NCBI GenBank assembly: GCA_000469685.2
Contig: LS997566.1
Coordinates: 42,422,920 to 42,486,919, forward strand
DNA from: Haemonchus contortus
Lineage: Eukaryota > Nematoda > Chromadorea > Rhabditida > Trichostrongylidae
Direction: 5' to 3'
Length of the DNA: 64,000 bases
Under the pieces are notes generated by a model that did not search any database, was not told the origin of the DNA, and saw only the letters and a program-made list of their open reading frames with translations. The stretch's first letter is position 1, and each line of letters begins with the position of its first letter. The position numbers were made by a program, and so were the translations under genes. This document shows positions 22,034-32,600 of the stretch, piece after piece.

Positions 22034-23851
22034 ATGAAGTTAGAATCAGTTCTGACTATGGTCGGCGATTTTGCCGCCATGAAACGTACTCCTGACTATA
22101 AACCGGCGGTTACACGTGACGACAATGCAATGCCAAAAAGTGATTCACCAAAACCCAACAACGCTCCTCGCAGGCACTCATTGCACATTACTGTTGGGAC
22201 GGTAAGTAGTTACATCCTCGATACTTTTTATTACTTAGTTGTCTAGATGGTTAAGTGGTGTTTTCACAATTTTGGAAGTAAAAAACTCGTTTACAAGGGG
22301 CTGATGCGATTGTTTCTTTGTACTTTGCACTGCATTGTCTACTCATAACGTGTCACGTTATTTTGTTGCCGTCTGTGTTCCTATACCATCGGCTATGACG
22401 TAAAACGGGGACGAAATGTGGGGAGGAAGGGAAGAACCTGAAGCATTGAGGTGTCGTCCAAAAATAGCACCAAAGACTGGGAGGAAATCAGGTTTTGAGG
22501 TGAACTCTGAAGTGGCTTAGCCAGTTTGTCGTCGTTGCACGAGGGTAGAGACGTCTTTTTCTCACAGGAATGATCACATTACACAAATTCCATGGAGTTT
22601 TGGCAAAAAATGTTCAAAAAAAAATGTGTAAAAATGCAAAAAAATATGTAGTAGGGAGGATGTCATGGGTGGAATCTGATGGGCGATCCGATGGAGTGGT
22701 TTTCGTGAGACCCCTACATGGGCCTTGAAAACCTGAAAAAGGGTATAGTCAAGACCTACGTACCATGGTGAAAAGGAATCCTTCTGCTCTACTTTTGAAA
22801 TCCCCTCTGATTGCATTTAATTGCTACTCCACGGTACAATCCTCCGTACACCCCTCACAGCCCCCACCTCCTTAATCCTCCCGAACGCCCCTCACCACCC
22901 TGATCTCTTTCCCTACTTAGGCCTAGCCTACATACATCAAATAAAGGGAAAGGCGTGGAGGTAGTTGTATCATTTACAATTCCAATCTTCAGCTATGGTC
23001 TGAATCTTCTCCAGGGTTCAAGGGCCTAGAGAGGAGGTTTGACCCCACAAGTATAATAATTGGCATCGAACGGGCAAATGGTTGTGGGGCTTTGGCCATA
23101 TATTCGACCTCCATTCGGAATAAACCCACAAATGACCAGAGCGGGCGATGCAGGAGAACTTCAAACCAAGTTTTTTACTAACTATCACATCATCAACCAA
23201 AAATATTCCCTCAAAAGCGTTGCGACCGGCACTCACAAAACTTCCTTCCCATAGTTTAACTGCGTTTGTATAGCTTTCCTTGGGAACGGGCCAATCCTTT
23301 CTGTGTTGGGAATACGTAGCAAGGGTTCTACAGCTAAATGACCAAAAATTAAAATTTAATAAATCCTTTCACGAAGCCATCAGTCTAGGGGCACGTTCCG
23401 CTGAATGAAAAGTATAAATCATCGACAACGAGAGACTGCGATCTTTTGTTCTATTTCGAGAATTCTCAAACCACTCGCCAATGAAATATAGGTCATGCAA
23501 AAGTAATTATCTTGTACTTCAGGAAGAAATCCCAAGATTAACTCGGCCACGATCGGAATCATTCTGTACATCATCATCGCCCAACGAACCCAAACTCTAC
23601 GAGAAGGCCGCCGTTAGAAGGTGAGACTGCTTAGCGCTCATTCAGTAGTGCCGCATAGGTGAGACAAAAGGTCCAGTAATGATGAAATGTGTGATTTCAG
23701 GGTATCAGCTCCTTGCATTTCATCATCGAGCGCCTCAGCCGTTTCATTGCGAAAGAAACTCCAAAGGATGCGTCAACAACAATCGGTCGAATCTGACGAG
23801 CATTCTTTGAGGGAGCAGTCGGAAAATGAGGATGATTCTCCAAAAGAACTG
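22034..23851 (+). CDS. Unrecognised Ser/Arg-rich protein, N-terminal exons
   Basis: Three exons join in phase: 22034-22201, 23523-23620 and 23701-23851. They give 139 residues. The ATG follows GTTTTCAG immediately, which fits a trans-splice acceptor with no 5' UTR. The product is polar with no membrane segment. It carries basophilic-kinase-like sites (RRHSL, RRVSA, RPRSESF), a serine run, and a coiled or acidic stretch (LRKKLQRMRQQQ, then EQSENEDDSPKEL). The donor at 23852 (GTAGGT) suggests more exons. If it is not used, the frame stays open to a stop at 23956. A later phase-compatible candidate is 27691-27864 (LQDPEVNYFPEVSVRDIP to a TGA). No domain or family is recognised, so no function is proposed. 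Confidence 0.6.
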
Positions 23852-24159
23852 GTAGGTATTCCTGTGGAATTTTACTTTCCAGATGGAAATGGCAACGTTT
23901 TGTCCACCATACAGAATAGTTTTGAAAAAATGGAACCTGAATGGCTTGAGGCTTGAATGGCTAGGTCCCTACTTTTTGCTTCTCCAGGATATATTTTGCG
24001 TTTTTTTCCATTCTACCTCAAATTTTGAGTAAAAATACTCGAATTGAAGGGACCACAGGGTAGATTTGCTTAGGACAGATAGGTCTGCTCAGGACAATTT
24101 CGCGAAAATCCTCCTCCAACATCGTGATGGCGTTCAAATCCCTATTTGGCCTGTACGAT

Positions 24160-24320
24160 GAAAACCTGAAGCCAGCCGATGTACAGACCAGTGCTTCCGC
24201 CTTCGTTCCCTGGACCAGTATCAACTGAGGGACCCTGGGAGCATAGAACGGTGACCTAGGCAGATACCGTTACAGGGAATCATCCTTGGACCTCTGGTGT
24301 AGTAGCAGCGCTCCTGAGAA
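24160..24320 (-). repeat. Possible very decayed SINE
   Basis: CAGCCGATGTACAGACCAGTGCTT matches the middle of the SINE read on the - strand. The rest is only vaguely similar. Confidence 0.3.
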
Positions 24321-26919
24321 ACCCCATCCTCTCCACGGGTTCATGGGTGGTTAGCAAAAGGAATCGTATGGTTACCCAAGGGCTGACAAAATGCCAACAT
24401 CAGCGTTTTCTCTTCATAGCATAGCGATTAGGAAATCGCATACTGCATGAGTTTGACCTTCAAGACCGGGTAGACCCTAATGCGTTTTGGTCGCACATTA
24501 GTTGACCGTCTTAAGCTGCAAGGAATTCCTGTTGAGAATGCGCTGAACCTAATTGGGGATCAGTTGGTATCAATTCTGCCCCGAACAGATAGAACAGAAA
24601 TCTCCCAGATCTAACGTGTATTAGACTTCTGTACATTGTAATATATCCGATAATCGAGCCGATGATCTTCTTCGACCTTTTCGATGAACCTATGAGACCG
24701 GCTCTGAAGGCTCTGAGGATTACAGAAGGAATATCTAGAATGTTCTAGAGTACAGGTAACTTTCTGGGGCCAATGATGAGCCAGCTAGAATGTGCACGGT
24801 GATGCTTAAAGCATAGAAAGACTCCAAAGTTTCTCTGCAGTGGGTGAGCTGGAGCAGTGCCAAATGGAACCTCCACCGATAATGCAATCCAGGGATCTAA
24901 TCCCTCGTTGGTATACGAACAAGCCACCTGAGCTTCCGGATGGGTGCAGCCACCCTTCCAAAGTCTCCAACAATTTCTAATGAGAGTCGAATTCATGGCT
25001 GTCAGTGCGAAAACTTAATGTTCCATCTTCCAAAAGTGTAATGAATGACTTTGGCAGCTTGCCAAGTAACTGTCTACCATTTCAGGCCAACGGAAAAACA
25101 TGCGTTCGTCAAAAGTCGCTGAACACGTACATAGTCTAAGCGGAGTACTGTAAAAGGAAGTCTCTCTATACCGTATTCAGTCTACCTGATTATCGTAAAC
25201 CATTATGCTGTACACACATTAGTGTTGTCATTACTAAAATGTTAATCGCTTTATGTTTATCTCCGGGTTGTTTATGCCTCATAAGTGCAGTGATGTCTTC
25301 ACTTGAGTGTTTCTATATATAGCAGGCATAAATGTTTTTCTATACGTATTAATGTATCCATTAAAAAATCGATTGATTAGAATCTTCATTCATCCATTAA
25401 ATTGTCAATATCTGTTATAATATAATATAATTAATAATAAAATTGAAGCTCAAAAAGGCCACTTTAAGGAGCGGAATGTGTGAGGCGATGAACAGGGGAA
25501 TGATGGCACTGTACAGTTTGAGTTTGAGGCAATGACCAATGAATCAGCTGGGCGTCCCGTTTACGGTAGATCTTGGACGAGTTTGATCGGGAGCTGATTC
25601 CGGGAACAACGACGTAGTCAATCTTTTGACTTTGCTGTATAGTACATCCAATAGATCAGATTGCAGAAGGTGAAACTTATCGGAAACAGTTTCTGACAAA
25701 ACCTGAAAAAGTAAAAATTAAACAGCTGATCAGTAGCGTACTGCTGAGTTCACTTTCAGATTAGAGAATTCCTAAGCAATCCAAAAACAGATTTATTTGG
25801 TCGACAACTTTGGGAGAACATAAAGGAAAATAAGTGAAAAACAAAAATGGAAGGCAACATTTAAAAGTGCTATAGTGGTTGAAACTGGAGCAGACCATGG
25901 GAGATTAGGTATGAGGTCGAAATTGTTCATCGATTCCCATCTTAGCCAGAGTGGGAAACTTACGAGGTGTGTTGGTGTAACCGGAATTTTAACAATCTCA
26001 CGAATGATAGGGGGAAAATTTGTAATAATGTGGGAGATCTTGAATGAAGTCGGAACTCCCAACTGAATCTAAGGTCGACCAACGTACGTGGCTTAGTGGG
26101 AGCATTCGTGAAACCGGAATTGGAGGAATTTCTTCAGGAAAGGGAGAAAGAAAGGAGAAAACAAGGGGTATCGAATGAAAAATTCAGAGAATAGAAACTT
26201 ACAAGATTATCCCGAGACCCTCATTCACCCTAACTTTTTTTCTCTACCATAGTAGGTGGAACCCCTGGCGTCTTTAGAACTGAGTCGAGGCACCTAGTCC
26301 AGCCAGCTGATGCCAATACACGACCTTCAAAGTCATCGAGTCACCTGGCTCTGAGCCGACTTTCGGCATTCAGGAGAGGTTCGCTAATACCACTTTAACA
26401 GGGGTTTTTAAAGAAGGACCTTGTACGATTCGGGGGTCATTGCACTATCGAACCTAGAAGAAAACGGGATTGCGAAACAGTCAGTAATTTGTTTATTTTA
26501 TCGTAAACCCCAACGATGACTGTGTTCGTTAGCTACCCAGCCGAAGAATCTGTACTGATGTTATTACCTACTGATTGTTGGAACTTATTTTTAGGTAGTC
26601 ATTTGTGATTTTTTATACGTCATTTGTGTTTCTTTATTCATCATTATGCATCAGTTGATGTTTACTTTTCTGTCAATCATTCGTCACTATGCCTGAAAAG
26701 ATGAAATGGAGTGGTAATAAATGAAGTCCCACCTGTCCATGTCTTCCCCACTCCACTTATGGAACAGTCGCCCAGAAACTAGACGTTTTCGTCGCCGCCT
26801 AGACGCCTTCCGCTGTCGGACGAAGACCAACATCTGAATGGACGAATTTGTAATAAATCGATAGACATAATAGACTTAATATTAAAGAAATGTTCCTAAT
26901 AATGATGGATATAATAAAG
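24321..26919. other. No gene recognised; AT-rich tract
   Basis: No exon is supported. Positions 25230-25445 are strongly AT-rich with TATAATATAATATAAT-type runs. The frames near 25800-26060 are open on both strands without homology. If the gene at 22034 continues, this is intron. Confidence 0.4.
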
Positions 26920-27207
26920 GATAAAGGGGTTGAGGCTTCGGCGTTGATCAGTCCCTTTTTTGCTATGCGCCACGCATTCAACTCCCATTGAGAATCGCAG
27001 TGACGTCTTTAACAGACATGTAACCACAGCAAAGACGGTGTAGAAGTCAGTCTAATTAGCCACCCAGACCCCTACTTAAGCACTGGTACTAATTAACCCA
27101 ATACAGAGTAATGCGGGGTTAGTGGGAGCGGATATCGTCCTTGGATTTGATTCCCGGACCATGCGTATGATGATGTGCGCTACTTGCCACTACACCAACT
27201 TCACCCA
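26920..27207 (-). repeat. tRNA-derived SINE, diverged copy
   Basis: Read on the - strand it has a head with TGGTGTAGTGGCAAGTAGCGC, a mutated B-box region, and GATCAACGCC with an ATCCTTTAT tail at the low-coordinate end. It is separated by only about 15 bases from the next SINE in the same orientation. Confidence 0.75.
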
Positions 27208-27221
27208 ATAATATGGGTAGA

Positions 27222-27530
27222 GGATAAAGGATAAAAAGGAATACAGTCCTGGGAAGTTAATCAATACCGTCTAAGGGATGCTGCACCCTACATTCGACTT
27301 CCATTCAGAATCATATGGCGCAATGAATGCGTATGTGGGCTGCACAATGTTCCGGGAACCAGCCGATGTACAAGTCACTGCTTTTCTTCTCCCAAACGAG
27401 TCTGGTACCAATTTACGACCCCGAAGGGATGGAAGGCCTGGTTGACCTGGGCAGATATCGATCGGGGATTTGAACCAGTAATCATGCGTGTGTGATAGTG
27501 CGCCGCTTGCCACAACACCACTTACGCCCA
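27222..27530 (-). repeat. tRNA-derived SINE, nearly full copy
   Basis: On the - strand it reads from GGGCGTAAGTGGTGTTGTGGC to the tail (ATCCTTT repeated). The whole body is present (CTTCCATCCCTTCGGGG, ACTCGTTTGGGAG, TGTACATCGGCTGG). It lies directly upstream of the possible last exon of the unrecognised gene. Confidence 0.88.
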
Positions 27531-27690
27531 AAAACAATGATATGGTAACTCTTAAAAAATCCTCTCTCTGTCGTGTATCGCAGCGGATATAGAGGGTTAT
27601 ATAAGGTACAGCCACATCAAAACCTATTTCTAGTATTAATTTTTGGTAATCTAAAGGTAATAGGTATAGGTGATACCTGATTATTGGTGT

Positions 27691-27864
27691 CAGCTTCAAG
27701 ATCCGGAGGTGAATTACTTTCCGGAGGTTTCGGTTCGGGACATTCCACGTATGTGCGGTCTTGCCATGACGGTTTCTGCCACTCCTCTGGAGAACCGCAA
27801 TTTGATTCGCACTCTCTTCTTGGACCCTGAAAATGAAAAATATCAAAACTTTTTTTCAGTTTGA
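27691..27864 (+). other. Possible terminal exon, unassigned
   Basis: After ATTGGTGTCAG the frame reads LQDPEVNYFPEVSVRDIPRM and on to a TGA at 27862-27864. It has even codon use, unlike the neighbouring SINEs. Its phase fits the end of the exon at 23851. The last bases also look like an acceptor (TTTTTTTCAG), so the stretch might instead be intron before an exon at 27861. Confidence 0.35.
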
Positions 27865-29657
27865 CGGCAGACTCTAAGAATGCCTCTGCTCACAGTGGAA
27901 CCTATTTGTCAATTTGTTGTTTATTTGCCAGCTTTGTTCCATTGTTTTTTGCCCCCTGTGCTTTGCCCAAAAGTGAGTGGGTTTGGGAAAGTCATCAGTC
28001 ACTGACAAAGAACTATCGACAGCGAAACTGTAATAATTGCACTGTAAACAGTAGGAGCGAAGTGAGCGCCTATCGATTTAACTACAAAGTAAGATTTTCT
28101 GTAACCACCACAATTGGCAGCAATATACTGCCCCATCTGCATAAAGGGCCACCTCAGTTCAGGAGGGAGTCGGGCTCTCGGGTCAAAGAGCTACTGGGTC
28201 GAGATGGTACCGATAGGCCCGTCCCCTGAGGTTACCTATTTGCCTAGAATGGCTTTTCTCCCTCATGAGCTTCCCAAAACAATATATTAGTCAGTCAGCT
28301 CCTTAATCGCAGTTCCAAAGCCGCCGATGAGACCGCTTTTGTTGTTCTTCGGTTGACTTCATCTTCATTAGGCCTCATCCGGCTTTCAATAACCAAAACT
28401 AGCCAAGCCAAACGAAACAAAGAGGCTTGCACGAGATCAACAAGCCCCTTCAATCGTTTCAAAGTGGTCTCTCATAAGTGATCCCTAGATAAGTGGATCT
28501 CTATGGGCAGAGCTAGTCACTAAAAGTGAAAACTCGTCCGAACAAGCGAGCCAGGTGACATTAGCTATCCTCCAGCCTGATTTTTAGCAAGTCCCATTCC
28601 TATATGATGGAACGATGAAGCTGAGGATGAAATGTTCTATTTTTGGCTGGTTTAGCTTGGTCGTTCATTTCGTTTTGGGGAGAATTCGCACTTTTTTTGT
28701 GGATTGTGAGCGGACCGTGGAATTCAGTCAACACGCTCGGTGATCCCTGATTTTGATGGGTTTTTTTGCTCATTTCGTTGCAATTAAATTGCTATCAAAA
28801 ATCTGGTCCAGTACGGCAGTCATCAGCTGGCTGTGTAGAAAACAAAAGTGTTATCCTTGCAGCACTTCAGAGCAACAAAAATTAAGAAGTAAAGTAGCCA
28901 GTAAAAGTAGGGCCGTGACATACCAAAGATCTATTTTTACCCTCTTTTACTCAGGGAAGTAACGACGAATGAAGGGAGGTCTTGAACAGGATACAGAAGA
29001 AGCGCACTAAATGTTCGACATGCATCGGAATTCGCGGGTCGCGCCACGAATTCTCCTGTCATTTGGATTCACTAATGGTTTGAAACACTTGTTCTACCCA
29101 TTGAAACTCGTGAAAGGCCAGCTGAAGGCGCATTGGACTCGGGGTTTTTCTCTTTCCTGCAAGTTTGCTACCCAAAGGTAAGTGAAATCGATGAAATAGG
29201 ATAAGCTCTAATCCAGGGATCGACCTTATCGTGGACTGGCTTCTTGTCACTGTGCTATCTCCACAGTATTGCAAAAGACTCTACCTGCGTGGAACCGAGT
29301 GTTCATCTCTATGACACTCTAAGGCCTCTACTCTTCACTCGAGGATTGTCACTCGAAAGATCCATGAGAGGTGTCAACCGAAACCGGGACGAAATATACG
29401 CTCAGGACAGGAACACGGTCTGTTGGGGTCTAATTAGCAACTGGTGTAAGTAAGTTTTCTTTCTGCTTTCTACCGCATTTGTGACTTGTTGGACGGATTC
29501 TGATCAGCCACCCAGATCCTGCTTCCCAAACTAAGCCGGTGCTGAACAGTTGATCACAGCGGAAGTAAAGCTTAGGAAGTCTCTATTCCCCAAGTGAACC
29601 ATGTGCTAAAACGTCCATTAGTCGTTCTCTACTGTATCTGGCCCTCACTGTGCCGCT

Positions 29658-32600
29658 TTACACCGGTCTTCCGTCCATTTCTGGAGGATTTCCGATTAGA
29701 AGGGTCCTGTAGTTTGTGTGACTTTGTTCTATTCGTGTCTTAAAACCGTCAGCTGCTTTTTCCGAGTCTAAGAGGGAAAGTCCACAAACTTTCTGCAACA
29801 ATAGCTCCATAATGTTTACTTACATAGCCTGAACGGAAGCTCTTCGTCGAAAATGTCCTCTGGAAGACATTCTTTTTGATCTCTTCCTCGGTCATAAAAT
29901 CTTCATTGGATCTGAATTGTTAAGGGTTTAGCTGGAAATGTGTGGTGGATACTGTAGGAGAACTGTAGGAAGACAAGGAAAAAAGAATAAATGGCAAAGA
30001 ACCAGCAGAAGCTAGTGGAACGTTTACCTTGGCTTGTTGTTCTCCAGCGTTCCAACTACTGCCAGCTCGACTATGGATAAGAAAATATACCCGACACAGC
30101 CGAACATAAAAAGATCCAAGCCTTTCACATAAGACACCTGAAAGAAGAAAGCGTTAGAAAGAAAGGACGAGTTTGCGCGTTCGATTGGTCCCATTATCGG
30201 GGAGAACGTCCGTTGCGCGCGTCCGTCGAAATTAGGTCACCCCGCCCACTTCGCGCGCAGCGTCTGCCACTGAGGTCTGGAGATGACATTACAGTATCAC
30301 CAGGTGTCAGTGGAGCGAATGATTTGCATTTGTCCGCGTTATGTTCTCTTTGAGCTGACTGCCGTGGATCAAGCGCAAATCGTACACCCCACTGACAACT
30401 GCGACATCTGTCAAGTATTGTGGGTGACCCGCCGCATGCGGCGGCTGCGGTATGACCTAGTTTCGACGGATGCGCGCAACGAAGCGCACGAAATTACCGG
30501 TCATCCACTAACTTTATTTTTACTACATGGGGCTGTACTCCTAGAACGGGAATTTGGCTAAATCAATGACATACCATGGTGAGCACAGCTATGCTCCTCT
30601 CAAGCAAGCATGGTACCAACCCATTGAAGGCATATGAGGTAGTCGATTTATAAAATGGACCAAATAGAGCGCAATGAGGGCTCAAAGCTACCCTAAAACA
30701 CCCTTTAGGACACCTACTTATGGAGGTATGAAAGGCCTAGGTGGCCAAGAGAGTATACGGTCTGACTTGATCCCTTGACGATGGATGTGTTAGTGTGCCA
30801 ATTGGCCCTAGCCAATTTTTTCTTTAGTAGGGCTTTTGAGAATAGCGGCTTTGAATTAAAACAAATATAATGAATTCTCATTGATTCAGCTTACCTTAGG
30901 TAAACTTCGAGCTACGTTACTGTACTGCAAAGTAAGAGCCATAAGTGAAGAGACACCAAGAGTCACTCTGGCCGGAAGACTTTTACGATCCAACCAGAAT
31001 GAAATCCAACTAATCAGAACCTGAAATAAAGCCTTGAAGTAACCAATCCGACAGAGAAAAAAGTGATTCAAGAAATCTAACCATGCAGTAAGTAGGGAGA
31101 TATATTTGAAGAATATAAAACCCGTATGATCGTCGAAAGAATAGCTTTATATTTAGCTGAAAATAGAAATCATCAGAAGCCTGCCAGATTCCAGATTTCT
31201 GGTTGATGCCAGAATCTTGTGGGCCTCAATACCGTAAAAAGAGTACCAGTAAGAAGGAAAAAAGTTCTGTGAGATATAATTCATCCCATTAAACTCACCT
31301 GATCCCATACTCCTGCAGGATACTGAAAAGTCGCTTTTTCATGTATAAATGTGGTCATGTGAAAATCGGGCAGTTTCACTTCGTCTATGAATTCAACAGG
31401 TTGGCCTTGTCGTTTCCAATGAAGTCGTACCTCAAAAATCACTAATTATAGCGAAGAAATAAAGAACCAATCTTCAAGTCGAAAAAGCCTACTGAAGTAA
31501 TTGCCTAAGACGATATTACTTACTGTGAAAGGTATTTTCCAATGAAAAAGCATAAGCCAGTAGGTTCAGTGAGGCGAGGTACAAGGAAACGGTAGAGGAA
31601 GGGCGGTAAAGAGCGATCAAAGACGGAATTCCAGGGTTCGTTATTATTCTGTTCGGGACAACTGCTTTACAAAAATCTAGCTGGCAATATAAGCATTGTG
31701 CAAACGAACATCGACTCCAATTGCTTCAACGATTCCAAGCGATAATCAGGAGCTTGGCGCATTCCAATAGAAGGACGGTCTGAGTGTTTCTGCTTTCGTG
31801 TGCGATTTTCAGACTCAGTCCCATTCCCAGTCATCCTAAGGTGGATCCCTCAACTTTGTTTCTTGATACCTCTAGGGTCCGGAGCGATTGAATGAAGTTC
31901 CGCACTCGTTGATGTCATAACTCATTTTATGACATCACCAACTCTGCCCGAGGTTGTATTTATTTAGGACCCTCTTCCTTATATTACAGTAATCCTCTGC
32001 AAGATGCAAGCTTCAATTTCCACCGTGAATACACATGCATTGAGCGAAAAGTTTTTCAGGGGCAGTTTTTCATTGGGGTAGGTTTCCAGTGAAAAAGATC
32101 TTATAAACTTTTTCTCCCACAGCTGCGTGTCGTAAAATCGGCAGGAGCTTATCAAAGTAAGGGAATTTTTTTAGCGAAAAGAAAAGCCACATCGAATAGT
32201 CGCGGTAGGTCTTTGCTGATATTCTTAACTCTGTTTAGAATTCAAAAAAATCAGTTCACCTTGCCGACATTAAACGAGTAACTCTCAAAGATTGTCGTGC
32301 ACATAACTCGATCCATTGGAAAGAAGCTGAAAATACGAAACTTGAGAAAACTCCATTAGTTTCACTGTGGTAGGCGCGTTTAAAGGCACGGTTCTCGATA
32401 AAAAAGGTTGATGAGTTTTTCCTTTAGGAATACTCAGCGCCCCTCATGGGTGGTAGAAAGGACTCTCTCGCTCCCACAAACTCGGCGCTCAGGGCATAGT
32501 GGAAGCCCCGTTGCTGCCGTAATTCGCTTTCCCGCCCCTCGATCGATGTCACGTTAGACGAGTGTCGAGACAATACAGACTGTTGTACTGACTAAAGATT

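Noticed and set aside
27271..27846. Long open frame of 191 codons on the - strand
   Set aside because: Most of it is the SINE read through, and the rest is antisense to a better + strand exon candidate. No domain is present.
28831..28922. Candidate M4 exon of the channel on the - strand
   Set aside because: It is hydrophobic and phase-compatible, but the acceptor lacks a pyrimidine tract and the residues do not follow the M4 pattern.
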